NCBI RefSeq assembly: GCF_000371785.1
Contig: NZ_AQUI01000002.1
Coordinates: 186,001-250,000, forward strand
Direction of reading: 5' to 3'
DNA: 64,000 nt
Source: Actinopolyspora halophila DSM 43834
Lineage (GTDB): Bacteria > Actinomycetota > Actinomycetes > Mycobacteriales > Pseudonocardiaceae
In this document: positions 27,551 to 36,672 of the stretch, piece by piece
Layout: every line of letters starts with the position of its first letter
How positions within the stretch are numbered: the stretch's first letter is position 1
Made by a program: the position numbers and the translations under genes
Notes under the pieces: model-generated
What the model was told of the DNA's origin: nothing
The model's input: the letters and a program-made list of their open reading frames with translations, nothing else
The model's database searches: none

Positions 27551-28828
27551 GTGAACTCCTCCGCAGCACCATCCGCGGCCGTTTCGGCGGCCCGGCTGGA
27601 CGCAGCAACGTCCGAGCTCGACCCACCCTTCGGAGTGACCGACCTGGACGCCTTCGATCGCAACGCGTCCGGACTCGTGGCTCGTGCCGGGGGCAAACCG
27701 ATACGGGTGGCCACCAAATCCGTGCGCTGTCCCGAGCTGATCAGCCGGGCCACGAGAACCCCCGGGTTCTCCGGGCTGATGTGCTACAGCCTCGCGGAGG
27801 CGCTGTGGCTGTACCGGACCGGGGTAGGCGACGACCTGCTCGTCGCCTACCCGGCGGTGGACCGCCGATCACTGGCCGAACTGGCCTCCGATCCGGGCGC
27901 CGCCTCGGCCGTGACCATCACCGTCGACTCCGCCGAACAGCTGGAGCTGGTCGAACGGGTCGGTGGCCGTTCAGCGGAGCGGATCCGGGTGTGCCTGGAG
28001 ATCGACGCCGCCTGGCGGCCCCTGGAGGACTCCGCGCTGGGCCGGACCCCGTGGCCGGGTCGCGGGCTGGCCGAATACGTCCACATCGGACCGATGCGTT
28101 CCCCGGTGCGTTCCCCCGGGCAGGCCCGCGAACTGGCGCACGAGGTGGCGCGGCGGAAGGCTTTTCGGCTGGTCGGCCTGCTCGTCTACGAAGGACAGAT
28201 CGCCGGGGTGGGAGACGCCCCGCCAGGGCAGCCGCTGCGCGCGGCTGCCGTGCGCTGGGTGCGGCGACGTTCGGCGGCGGAACTCGCCCGTCGTCGTGCT
28301 GCCGTGGTCGAGGCGGTCGGCGGAGTGGCCGAGTTGGAATTCGTCAACGGGGGAGGTACCGGAAGCCTGGAAACCACCGCGTCGGAGCGGGCCGTCACCG
28401 AGGTGACGGCGGGATCGGGGCTGATCGGTCCCACCTTGTTCGACGCGTACCACGATTTCAGGCCGTTGCCCTCCGTCTTGTTCGCCCTGCCGGTGGTTCG
28501 TCGCCCCGGAAGACGGTGCGCGACCCTGTTCGCCGGAGGATATCCGGCTTCGGGCGCGGCGGGCCGGGACCGGCTGCCCAGCCCGTATCTGCCGAGTGGG
28601 CTGCGCCTGACCGGGACCGAGGCAGTGGGAGAGGTGCAGACCCCGGTGGTGGGCAGGGGAGCCGGTGCGCTTCGTCCCGGTGATCGGGTGTGGTTCCGGC
28701 ACGCCAAAGCGGGGGAACTCGCCGAGAGATTCGACGAATACCACCTGATCGAGTGGCACGATTCGACTCGTTGTCGAAGGGTCGGGTCCGCGCTGACCTA
28801 TCGGGGAGCCGGCAAATCCTTCGGGTGA
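27551..28828 (+). CDS. Alanine racemase/D-threonine aldolase-like PLP enzyme
   Basis: A 425-aa fold-type III PLP protein. The N-terminal alanine-racemase-like barrel has the cofactor lysine in PIRVATKSVRC, then YVHIGPMRSPV and FVNGGGTGSLE (phosphate-binding loop region). The C-terminal part (RPGDRVWFRHAKAGELAERFDEYHLI) resembles the metal site of D-threonine aldolase/amino acid deaminase proteins. The reaction is probably cleavage or deamination of a hydroxy-amino acid; the substrate is unknown. GTG 27551 is used; GTG 27530 in the same frame is an alternative. The 3' end overlaps the tetR gene by 31 bases. Confidence 0.83.
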   Translation: MNSSAAPSAAVSAARLDAATSELDPPFGVTDLDAFDRNASGLVARAGGKPIRVATKSVRCPELISRATRTPGFSGLMCYSLAEALWLYRTGVGDDLLVAYPAVDRRSLAELASDPGAASAVTITVDSAEQLELVERVGGRSAERIRVCLEIDAAWRPLEDSALGRTPWPGRGLAEYVHIGPMRSPVRSPGQARELAHEVARRKAFRLVGLLVYEGQIAGVGDAPPGQPLRAAAVRWVRRRSAAELARRRAAVVEAVGGVAELEFVNGGGTGSLETTASERAVTEVTAGSGLIGPTLFDAYHDFRPLPSVLFALPVVRRPGRRCATLFAGGYPASGAAGRDRLPSPYLPSGLRLTGTEAVGEVQTPVVGRGAGALRPGDRVWFRHAKAGELAERFDEYHLIEWHDSTRCRRVGSALTYRGAGKSFG

Positions 28829-29445
28829 TCTTCCGAGATACGACCGGCCAGGTAGCCGCGGACCAGCTCCCGCGCCTCGTTCACCAGTGTCGGATCCCCC
28901 ATGGGAGCGCGCCGGAAGGCCAGGTGCAGTACCGCGTCGGCTGCTTCGACCGCGACGGACAGCGGCAGCTCCAGCTCGGTGGAGCTCATGCCGAACCGCT
29001 CCGAGAGGAGGCTGGTCAGCTTCTCCGCGATCACCGCGTTGTTGTCCTTGTTCTCGTGCAGCAGCCGCAGGTCCACGACGTCCCCGAAGTGGAGCTTGCT
29101 GAACGCGGGGATCTCCCGGTGCATGCCCAGGTACACGTCGAAGACGGTGTCCACGGCGTCCCACCAGTGGGCGAGTTCCATCCGGTCCAGCCGCTCGGAG
29201 ACGGTTTGGACGAACCTCTCGAGGTTGCGCAGGGTGAGCTCCTGCACCACCGCTCGCTTGTCCGGAAAGAACTGGTACAGCGAGCCGACGGCCACTCCGG
29301 CCCGCTCCGCGATCAACGTGGTGGTCAGGCCGTCGTATCCCACCTCGTCGATGAGCTGGGCGCAGGCCTCCAACATCCGTTCCACGCGTTGGGCGCTGCG
29401 CTGTTGGACTGGTTTGCGGCGCAACGGGGCTACTTCGGTGGGCAA
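28798..29445 (-). CDS. TetR-family transcriptional regulator
   Basis: A 215-aa repressor. The HTH is near the N-terminus (ERMLEACAQLIDEVGYDG, TTTLIAERAGVAVGSLYQFFPDKRAVV), followed by an all-helical ligand domain ending GYLAGRISED. The start is taken as TTG at 29443-29445, because AAGGAGA lies five to six bases upstream. An in-frame GTG at 29502 lacks such a site. Convergent and overlapping with the aldolase-like gene; its own targets may be upstream. Confidence 0.88.
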   Translation of the reverse strand: MPTEVAPLRRKPVQQRSAQRVERMLEACAQLIDEVGYDGLTTTLIAERAGVAVGSLYQFFPDKRAVVQELTLRNLERFVQTVSERLDRMELAHWWDAVDTVFDVYLGMHREIPAFSKLHFGDVVDLRLLHENKDNNAVIAEKLTSLLSERFGMSSTELELPLSVAVEAADAVLHLAFRRAPMGDPTLVNEARELVRGYLAGRISEDHPKDLPAPR

Positions 29446-29939
29446 GGTTTCTCCTTGGTCTTGTACGAGCTCTGAGCGTTCTCCGGACTTGATCCGAGAC
29501 ACGCCACCGGGAACCTGCTGCCCGGCAAGCGGTACGGCCTGCCCAGTCTCGCGTTCCTGCGGCGATCATGCCTTCTGAGCGGCCCTTCAGAGTGTCAGTC
29601 GATAGGGTGAGTCGAGGTTGGTCGTTCCCCGGAAAGTGGGTCTCTTCGCGCTGCTGGAACTCCACTCCGGTGCCTCGCCACTACCTCCGCGCGCACGGAA
29701 CACGTGTCTCGTGATTATGCACTCCATCACGTTGCCGCCGGAAAAGATCGCTTATTAGCGTGATCGGAGTGCGCGTGATCATGGTCGGACACGCGAAGCA
29801 CGATCGCCCACCGGTTCACACTCGTAATTCCGGGGGCTCTCGTAGTGTCCTCATCGATGCTTTCCCGTCGTGCCGGCGACCGGTGTGGTGTTTTCGGCGT
29901 GGTGGCGCCGAAGCGGCCGTCCGAGCGACTCGTACCGCC
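29446..29939. other. Intergenic region upstream of tetR
   Basis: About 490 bases between the divergent TetR gene and a repeat copy. A short imperfect palindrome, gatcgcttattagcgtgatc at about 29745-29764, could be a regulator operator. No gene is supported here. Confidence 0.35.
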
Positions 29940-30062
29940 ACGGGGTCTCCCGCGTTGTGCTCTCACGAGGACGGTTCGACGTGGTGTGGGCGGCTACTCG
30001 ACGTCGGGGCATCCACTCACCGGAGAGCGGGAGGTTCCGCCGAGCGGGCAGCTGAGCCAACC
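29940..30062 (+). repeat. Diverged type A intergenic repeat
   Basis: It has the order of the type A elements: ggtctcccgcgttgtgctct, cacgaggacgg, gtgtgggcggctactcgacgtcggggc, then gggaggttccgcc. The core is diverged (gtggtgtgggcggctactcg). It lies about 240 bases before the 1057-aa gene. Confidence 0.5.
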
Positions 30063-30300
30063 TGAACGAAAAAACATCGATCCGGCCGTGGACATCGCTG
30101 TTCGAATTCCCGGCACGTCCCCCAGCGGACCGGCGTGTGTCCGTGCGACCGGGACGAAAGCGATGTATTCATCGCACACGACACCCGCACGAGCGGTTCG
30201 TGAACGCGCTTCCTCGCCCGGCGGCCCCCGCGCCGGGCGGTTCATTCGCGGAGCTCGTGAGTCTCCGCGCTCTGTCGGAGGAAGAACAAGGAGATACCCG

Positions 30301-33300
30301 TTGGACGGTCGGCCCCGGCTTGGCCCCGAGAAGAGCACGGCTACCGTACGGCCGTTCGGGACGTGGCCACTCGAAGCGGAAGAAGCGAACTCCATACTGG
30401 CCGGTGGCGATTACGGGTTGCGCGTGGTGTGGCGCGACCACCTGGCCTGGTTGGTGGGAGAAGGTGCGGGCAGCGGTGTACCGCTGGGCACGGCTCCCAC
30501 CTGGACGCAGCTCTACCGGGTGCTGATCCGGTTGCGCAGCACCCGCAGGCGCCGCGACCCCGACTGGCTGGCGCTGCTCGCCGGAGCGCTGGACCCGTAC
30601 TCCCCGCTGGAGCGGCAGCGTCGTCCCGATGACGACTGGTGGAATCTGGTCGCAATGGTCGACGGTGACCCGATGCTGCGGATGCACTGCGCGACCTCCG
30701 GCTCGCGGCCGGGGACGGGTGCGGAGCACACCGCGATGCCGGACGAACCCCTGCCCGCACACCCCGAATTCCCCGGCGGGACGATCCCGGTCACCGTGCC
30801 CGCGCTGCTCGGTCCCTGCTCCGCACTGCCCCGCACCCTGCTCGGCGAGGTCGTGGCCAACCGTTTCGAACGCGACGAGAGCGCGCTGCACTACTTCCTG
30901 GAGTACTTCATCCGCCCGCCGCTGCGCGCTTTCCGGCTGGTGCTGGAGAACTCCCGGGCCCTGCTGCTGACCCCGCGCGTGGGTGCCCTGGCCGTGGAGC
31001 TGTCCCCGGAGTTACAGGCGACCGGAAGAGTGGTGATCACCTCCGCGGCCGGGGTCTGCGACGCGAGCAGGGTCACCTCGGCCGATGTGCGCGAAGGGGT
31101 GCGTGCGCTGGCGCGCACGCTGGACACGCTGGCCGGGGGGTTCGAGAGGTTCGAGTTCGGCGAGCGCGGCGTTCGTTCGCGGCGGACCCGCTCGGCCGTG
31201 CAGCACGTGATCGCGGCCGAGCTGCGGGACCTGGAAGCCGACAGCGCCGACGTGCTCTCCGGGCAGCACCCGCTGCGGGGATTCGTGCACACGGTCCCCG
31301 CCGAACAGGACGCGCTGCTGCGCCGAGTGCTGTACAGCGTGCAGGAACGCACCAGGATGCGGCGTTGGGACCGGCGGGTTCCGCAACCGATGGTGGTGAT
31401 CGACCTCGATTCGTGCGGTCTCGTCACTTCCGGGGGAAAACCGCCCGAGCGCCTCGGTGATCCGGAGTCACGGGACCCGTCCGTCCCGCTGTGCCGAGGA
31501 GGCCACTCCTCCGCGGACTCGGAGGACCGCCCCAGGGGAACGGGGAAGGGGACCTCGTCCCGTGCCCGGCCGGGGGAGTCCGGCAAGGGGTGCGCGGCCG
31601 AGAGGGGAGCGCTCCAGTGGAGAACCGGGACTCCGCTCTGGGCCGGGGCGGTGCACAGCGGTCTTCCCCGCTTCGTGTGGGACGTCCGGGACGCGGGGGG
31701 TCGGGTGGTTTTCTGCTTCTCCGGCGACCGGGACGGCGAGTACGTGCGAAAGGCGCTGGACGAGACCGGGGTGCCCGAGGCGGACCTGATCCACGTTCCG
31801 GAGGAGAGCACCGAGTCGGTCGCCGAGTGGACGGTGCGCCGCCTGCGTGAACTCGGACAGGCGGAGGTCGTCGCGGTGTTCGACGACAAGATGGCCCGGG
31901 AACTCGGCACACCCGTCGACGCGCACGGAACCTTCGTCGTCGCGCTCTCCGCCGGTGAGGTGATGCCCCGCCAGCGCGACGGCGGTTCCGCGAACGGGGT
32001 CGCGGAACCGTACACCGGGACCGGAGCCGCCTCGGTGATCGACAGCTTCGAAACCTCGCCGCGGAAGCGGCTGGGGCGCCGCAGTCCGGTGCTTTCCAAC
32101 ACGCACTCGCTGGAGGAGCTGCACGTGGCGGCTCTGCGCGAGAACCGCTCGGCCCAGCGCTGGGCGGTGCGACTCAGCGGGTCCGAGACCGAGTCCATCG
32201 TGGCCAACGTCATCGACGACGCGGACCGGGCCGCCGAGAGAACTGCCTGTGGAGCCCTGGCCAAGTTCCCCGGCAGCGGGCGGGCCGGAAACCAGCGGGA
32301 CGACCGGGAGCGTGTGGGAGCGGTCGTCGGTGCCCTGCACCACGTGTTCACCCGCAAGCAGTTCCTCAAGGGATCCCGCTCCAACTACGTCGTCGCCGAC
32401 ATGCAGCGCGACGTGGGCGACTGCGTGGCACGGGGCGAACCGATCGAGGTGGTGCTGCTCGGTTTTCCCGTCAAGCAGTCCCTGAACCGGTTGAAGGCCT
32501 ACGGTCCACTGCCGGACATCGCCGAGCTCGGGGGACTCGTCCGCCTGCGCGAGCTGCAACAGGCCGTGCGGCGCGTGTACCCACCGGGGCTGCACATCAA
32601 CGTGCTCACCGACGGCAGGCACTTCCGTCCGCGGCCGCCCTCGATAACCCACGCCTACACCCGCAAGCTCCACGAGTACGCGAGCATGGCCGGCGTCGAC
32701 GGGTACGTGTCGATCAGGGAGATCGACACCGTGGCCGCGGAACGGCTGGGACCGAAGGTCGTGTCCCGCCGTCCGGACATGTTCCACTCCTTCCGCGGTT
32801 GCCTGGAACGGGTCGTGGCCGATTTCGACATCACCGACAATCCGCTCCGAACGCTGGACCAGGTACAGGAGCGCGCGGAGAAGTGGAACGGAGCGGAGGG
32901 GGTGACGGCGCGTTCGCTGCACCTGTTCCGGGAGATGGTCATGTCGATGGTCTACTCCGTGCCGGTGCCGGTTCCGGCCGGTGTGGACCGGCTCGACTGG
33001 GCCCGGACGGTCTACGCGGACGTGTACAACCTGACCGACACGCACATCTCGCCCGAGGTGCGCCAGGCACGCGTGGCCGTGTTGCGCAGGGCCTGGCACA
33101 ACGCGGTCCGCTACCTGTCCACCATGCGGGTGGACGAGGAACTGGGCTACGAGGACCTGTTCAGCCCTCGGGTCCGGTTGACGGTCAGCGCCGTGACGAA
33201 GGGACGCTGCGGGTTCACCTATCTCGGCGGGTCCGGGCTGCTGCCCTGGCAGGGCACGGGGGTGCTGGACGCGCGGGGCTACATCGCCGTCGACTTCGCG

Positions 33301-33474
33301 GTTTCGCTGCTCGACCAGGGGTTCGTGCCCGCGTACTCCCCGCTGCTCGGCAGGCGTCAACCGCTGATGATGGTGCCCGCGCAGTACACCGAGTTGCCGC
33401 TGCGCGGAACGCGTTCGGAGGGTACGCGGTTGGACGGGGAGTTGCGTTCCAGAGCTCGGTTGCGCCGCAAATGA
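30301..33474 (+). CDS. Large protein with HAD-like and C-terminal DIT1/PvcA (isocyanide synthase-family) domains
   Basis: A 1057-aa protein in three parts. Residues 1 to about 360 are unrecognised. Residues about 364-555 look HAD-like: MVVIDLDSCGLV as motif I, FCFSGDRDGEYVRKAL, and VVAVFDDKMAREL, interrupted by a Ser/Gly-rich insert. Residues about 665-900 match DIT1/PvcA proteins: LLGFPVKQSLNRLK, PLPDIAELG, YPPGLHINVLTDGRHFR. PvcA/IsnA enzymes turn an amino-acid amine into an isonitrile and are usually about 330 aa and stand-alone. The strict GFPxKSPN form is not kept, so activity is uncertain. TTG 30301 follows AAGGAG with seven bases of spacing. No oxygenase partner (PvcB type) is nearby. 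Confidence 0.7.
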   Translation: MDGRPRLGPEKSTATVRPFGTWPLEAEEANSILAGGDYGLRVVWRDHLAWLVGEGAGSGVPLGTAPTWTQLYRVLIRLRSTRRRRDPDWLALLAGALDPYSPLERQRRPDDDWWNLVAMVDGDPMLRMHCATSGSRPGTGAEHTAMPDEPLPAHPEFPGGTIPVTVPALLGPCSALPRTLLGEVVANRFERDESALHYFLEYFIRPPLRAFRLVLENSRALLLTPRVGALAVELSPELQATGRVVITSAAGVCDASRVTSADVREGVRALARTLDTLAGGFERFEFGERGVRSRRTRSAVQHVIAAELRDLEADSADVLSGQHPLRGFVHTVPAEQDALLRRVLYSVQERTRMRRWDRRVPQPMVVIDLDSCGLVTSGGKPPERLGDPESRDPSVPLCRGGHSSADSEDRPRGTGKGTSSRARPGESGKGCAAERGALQWRTGTPLWAGAVHSGLPRFVWDVRDAGGRVVFCFSGDRDGEYVRKALDETGVPEADLIHVPEESTESVAEWTVRRLRELGQAEVVAVFDDKMARELGTPVDAHGTFVVALSAGEVMPRQRDGGSANGVAEPYTGTGAASVIDSFETSPRKRLGRRSPVLSNTHSLEELHVAALRENRSAQRWAVRLSGSETESIVANVIDDADRAAERTACGALAKFPGSGRAGNQRDDRERVGAVVGALHHVFTRKQFLKGSRSNYVVADMQRDVGDCVARGEPIEVVLLGFPVKQSLNRLKAYGPLPDIAELGGLVRLRELQQAVRRVYPPGLHINVLTDGRHFRPRPPSITHAYTRKLHEYASMAGVDGYVSIREIDTVAAERLGPKVVSRRPDMFHSFRGCLERVVADFDITDNPLRTLDQVQERAEKWNGAEGVTARSLHLFREMVMSMVYSVPVPVPAGVDRLDWARTVYADVYNLTDTHISPEVRQARVAVLRRAWHNAVRYLSTMRVDEELGYEDLFSPRVRLTVSAVTKGRCGFTYLGGSGLLPWQGTGVLDARGYIAVDFAVSLLDQGFVPAYSPLLGRRQPLMMVPAQYTELPLRGTRSEGTRLDGELRSRARLRRK

Positions 33475-33488
33475 CGGACCGAACCGTC

Positions 33489-33529
33489 GAGCTCCGGTGC
33501 GTGAGTCGGATGCATTGCCAGGCCGGGCG
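33489..33529 (+). repeat. Left-end fragment of a type B repeat
   Basis: gagctccggtgcgtgagtcg and the following gatgcattgccaggccggg match the left end of the 33780 copy almost exactly, but the hairpin and right end are missing. Confidence 0.6.
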
Positions 33530-33564
33530 TTTTCGAGCGGCGCGAGCCGCTCACCCCACCCGAG

Positions 33565-33690
33565 CAACCGGCACCGCCGCGGGTTCTCAGCCGAGTGCCC
33601 GGCGAGGACGGCTCCGACGTTGTGTAGGTCGCTACCCGATGTCGGGGCACCCGCAGCCGGGCGCCGATCCGAGGTTCCGCCAAGTGACCC
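33565..33690 (+). repeat. Intergenic palindromic repeat, type A copy 1
   Basis: Reads gggttctcagccgagtgccc, ggcgaggacggct, CCGAC(33614-33618)-GTTGT-GTAG-GTCG-CTAC-CCGAT-GTCGG(33641-33645), then gcagccgggcgccgatccga and ggttccgccaag. The two flanks are themselves imperfect inverted repeats about the core. It lies 90 bases after the 1057-aa gene stop. Confidence 0.85.
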
Positions 33691-33779
33691 GCCACGCAGA
33701 CCGAGTCGCCGAATTCCTGCCAGGAACTTCCGGTAGAAGGTTCCGTTCGACACAGGCGCTTCAGCCTGACCAGGACGAG

Positions 33780-33890
33780 GAGCTCCGGTGCGTGGGTCGG
33801 ATGCATTGCCAGGCCGGGCCGCTCGCCGCGTAGGTGGCTACTCAAGAGCGGCCCAACGCTCCCGAGGCGCCGACTCACGTGACGGCTACC
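33780..33890 (+). repeat. Intergenic palindromic repeat, type B copy
   Basis: The core GGGCCGCTC (33816-33824)...GTAG-GTGG-CTAC...GAGCGGCCC (33846-33854) is a perfect 9-bp outer stem around the same inner GTAG/CTAC stem as type A. The ends are ggtgcgtgggtcgg and ggcgccgactcacgtg. Only 90 bases separate it from type A copy 1. Confidence 0.8.
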
Positions 33891-33932
33891 CGACCAGCTA
33901 CGCGAAACTCTGCTGAGAATATCGAGGAAATG

Positions 33933-34090
33933 CCGGAATCCCGGCACTCGCCAGGGGGGAAACAAGTGCCGGGATTCCGGAACTACTCCGCCACCCACGG
34001 GGTGTTGGGCAGACGATTCGCCGGTGGCGGAGTGGTGGAATCCGCAAGCCGGTACCGGTTCGGGGGAGGGGAGTAACGTCGGTACCGGCT
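33933..34090. repeat. Cluster of inverted repeats
   Basis: Three perfect inverted repeats follow each other: 16-bp arms at 33933-33948/33965-33980 (CCGGAATCCCGGCACT), a 10-bp pair actccgccac/gtggcggagt at about 33987/34025, and 11-bp arms at 34047-34057/34080-34090 (AGCCGGTACCG). The rest of 33475-34381 has no gene. Possible roles are terminators or protein sites; unknown. Confidence 0.65.
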
Positions 34091-34381
34091 CGCGGAAATC
34101 TGTGAAATCACTCGGTCGACGGGAATTCGACACCCGTCCACCTGTTCGTGATTTCCACGGCGCGTGGCCGTACGGCATTGTGGAGTTGTCGACGACACAG
34201 CGGAGCTCTGGCACGGTGTCGTTCGTTTCCCGCCGGGAACGCCGTGGTCGGGCGGGGAGACCGGTGATCGGCATAGCCGTGGTCGGGGGGCACGTCATGC
34301 CGACCACCGGTTCTCAGGCGGGGCATCGGCTCCGAAACCGGTTCGGGGGTGTGGTTGTTCGGAAACCGGGCCCGCCGGGTT

Positions 34382-34720
34382 TTACGGCACCGGCGCTGCT
34401 CGACGCAGTTCCTGCGCCGGTCGCAGGTGCCGTGCGGGACGGGGGGCGAGGCCGCCGGCGACGAGATGCTCGTAGGCGGAGCGCCACACCGCGCAGGGTG
34501 CCTTGCGCGGGCGCAGCCAGGTCGAGCACTCGGGGCAGTTACCTCGCTCGTCCGGTTCGTGTGCGGTCAGCAGCGTCCGCCATCCCGCGGTCAATCGCGG
34601 GAGTTCGGAACGCGCCACGGACAGCAGGGACGACGCATCCGCGCGATTGGTCAGCTCGGAAAGCACATCGAGCCGCTCCCAGACCGCGTTGCGCAGAACC
34701 TGTCCCAGAATCGCGTCCAC
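34382..34720 (-). CDS. Small hypothetical protein with CxxC (112 aa)
   Basis: A 112-aa protein, mostly helical, with CPECSTW (possible metal or redox pair) and a Trp-rich middle (WRTLLTAHEPDERG; CAVWRSAYEHLV). GTG start at 34720, 12 bases after the preceding small gene, so the two form an operon divergent from the HTH/TPR regulator. Similar small proteins accompany XRE regulators in related actinomycetes, but I cannot name a function. Confidence 0.65.
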   Translation of the reverse strand: MDAILGQVLRNAVWERLDVLSELTNRADASSLLSVARSELPRLTAGWRTLLTAHEPDERGNCPECSTWLRPRKAPCAVWRSAYEHLVAGGLAPRPARHLRPAQELRRAAPVP

Positions 34721-34732
34721 CGTACGTCACCG

Positions 34733-35008
34733 TCACTTTCTCGCCTGATCAGCGGCGAACCGCAGCGCGGAACTCAACTGGCCGACCCTTTCGGCCGACA
34801 GTGCCGCGGTTGCACCGGGCGGTCCGGCGAGAACCACCCTGTCCCGGTTGACGAGCACCTCGAGGGCCCTCGGCGTGTGGTTCACGTCGAGGCATCGCAC
34901 CTGTCCGTGGTTCCGTCCGACGACCTCTCCGGAGTCGTCCCGGCGGCCTTCCGATCGGGGGGCGGAGTCCGCCGAATCCGCGGATCCGGAGTGTTCGAAG
35001 GAAGCCAC
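34733..35008 (-). CDS. Small hypothetical protein (91 aa), partner of the HTH regulator
   Basis: A 91-aa protein. The first 30 residues are Ser/Asp-rich. The conserved-looking part is QVRCLDVNHTPRALEVLVNR, then a short beta strand, then LSAERVGQLSSALRFAADQ. The pattern is that of the small proteins (DUF397-like in size and context) encoded next to XRE regulators in Streptomyces and relatives, though the DUF397 signature is not clear. GTG start. Divergent from the regulator across about 220 bases. Confidence 0.65.
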   Translation of the reverse strand: MASFEHSGSADSADSAPRSEGRRDDSGEVVGRNHGQVRCLDVNHTPRALEVLVNRDRVVLAGPPGATAALSAERVGQLSSALRFAADQARK

Positions 35009-35229
35009 TTGGTGGATGTCCTCTCGGTGCTGCGTTGCTTGCCGATGACTAGATTGGAACGTGTGGCGGCCGGCTGGCTAGATGATGGGCGACGACCGGA
35101 CATACCGCGCGATGAGCGGTCAGCGGATGTTCGGCCCTGCCGATCACCGCTTCTTGCGGTTGCTTCACCGTCTTTTGCGCGGAGCCTTAATCTGCGACCG
35201 ACGCCCGAGAAGCGTAGAGGGGTCTTCAA

Positions 35230-36612
35230 ATGAACACCATCGGTTCGAGCGGTTCTCTCGTTGCACCAGAGGTCTGGGACGGACGGGAGATGCGGGAAGC
35301 TCTGGCCGGCCGGAACATCAGCGACATCTACAAGTTGTTGCGCAAGCACGGTGTTTCGCAGCGCCAGATAGCGGCCGCCACCGGACAGTCGCAATCCGAG
35401 GTTTCGGAGATCCTCAAGGGCAGGCAGGTCATCGCGTACGACGTGCTGGCCCGAATCGCGGATGGTCTCGGCGTCCCGAGGGGGTATATGGGCCTCGCCT
35501 ATGACGGGGCGACGGCAGTGAGAGTCGCCGATTCGGACAGCGGCGACTCCCCGGCTGAGGAGGACGAGACGGTGAAGCGTCGGAAGTTTCTGTCCCATGC
35601 CGCGACGGTTGCTATGGGGGCTTCCGTCTTCGGCGCGGAGGAGAGCGGCTGGGCCGCTGCCAGTGCCCAGACCCCCGCGCCGTCGCGTATCGGCATGGCC
35701 GACGTTCAGCAGATTCAGGCGGCGACCAAAGCGTTGCGCGACCTGGACTATCGTTACGGCGGGGGGACTTGCCGTGACGCCGTCGTAGCCCAGTTGCACT
35801 GGGCGAAACAGCTGCTGCACGCCAGTTGCACGGACCAGGTTCAACAACGGTTGTTCACTTCGCTCGCCGACATGCACAGCCTGGCGGGGTGGACGTCGTT
35901 CGACATGGGGCTGATGGACCCGGCCCGGAGTCATTTCGGCCAGGCGCTCCAGTTCGCCAAGCAGGCCAACGACGACAGTCTGGTCGCCAACGTGCTGTAC
36001 AGGATGGGGCGGGTCTACCTGCACTATCACCAGCCGAACGAGGCCTTGAAGCTGTTCCAGCTCGGGCAGATAGCGGCCCAGGACTCCGGTTCCTCGCTCA
36101 CGGTCGCGGTCATGTGCGCCAACGAGGGCTGGGCCTACGGGATGCTCAACCGCCCGGACCAGGTCTCGAAGATGCTGGGCAGGACCCAGGACGAGTTCGC
36201 GCGGGCCAGGCTGAACGAGGCTCCGGACTGGGTCCGGTTCTTCGACGAGAACGACCTGCACGCGGTGACGGGCTCGGTGCACGATGCGTTGGCCGAGTTC
36301 GACCCGGAGCGCTACGCGCCGATGGCCGTCGCCGAGACGATCAAGTGCAACGAGTCCTATGACGTGGACATGCAGCGCAGCCATGTTTTCGGGTTGGGGA
36401 TGCAGGCCACGAACCACATAAGGGCCGGTGACGTCCAGCAGGGGGTCGAGGTCGGCAGGCAGGCCCTCGAGATCGGGGCCCAGGTCAAGTCGGCCCGGGT
36501 GCCGGACAGGTTGCGGCCGCTGCAGTTGGAAGCGGCCAAGCACACCACGAACCCGGACGCCCGCGACTTCTCCGAGCAGGTCCGCAAGTTCAGGGAGAAC
36601 CGTTCGATTTGA
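35230..36612 (+). CDS. XRE-family HTH regulator with TPR domain
   Basis: A 460-aa regulator. The helix-turn-helix (about 30-80: KHGVSQRQIAAATGQSQSEVSEIL) is followed by a short linker (about 100-160) with a hydrophobic stretch FLSHAATVAMGAS, and then tetratricopeptide repeats to the end (QVQQRLFTSLADMHSLAG, SLVANVLYRMGRVYLHYHQPNEALKLF). Such proteins control nearby small genes and often morphological or antibiotic traits. ATG start. An APH-like gene follows 60 bases later on the same strand. Confidence 0.88.
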   Translation: MNTIGSSGSLVAPEVWDGREMREALAGRNISDIYKLLRKHGVSQRQIAAATGQSQSEVSEILKGRQVIAYDVLARIADGLGVPRGYMGLAYDGATAVRVADSDSGDSPAEEDETVKRRKFLSHAATVAMGASVFGAEESGWAAASAQTPAPSRIGMADVQQIQAATKALRDLDYRYGGGTCRDAVVAQLHWAKQLLHASCTDQVQQRLFTSLADMHSLAGWTSFDMGLMDPARSHFGQALQFAKQANDDSLVANVLYRMGRVYLHYHQPNEALKLFQLGQIAAQDSGSSLTVAVMCANEGWAYGMLNRPDQVSKMLGRTQDEFARARLNEAPDWVRFFDENDLHAVTGSVHDALAEFDPERYAPMAVAETIKCNESYDVDMQRSHVFGLGMQATNHIRAGDVQQGVEVGRQALEIGAQVKSARVPDRLRPLQLEAAKHTTNPDARDFSEQVRKFRENRSI

Positions 36613-36672
36613 CCGGCTCGTGCGGGAGTGTCCTGTGGGCGCCGTCGGCGCGATTACCTCGGAAGACATAGC

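Noticed and set aside
24200-33474. An isonitrile natural-product cluster
   Set aside because: Only the DIT1/PvcA-like protein hints at it. There is no NRPS/PKS, oxygenase, transporter or resistance gene clustered with it.
31468-33753. Long minus-strand frame opposite the 1057-aa gene
   Set aside because: Antisense shadow: low-complexity Arg/His/Pro product, while the plus frame has a strong ribosome site and recognisable motifs.
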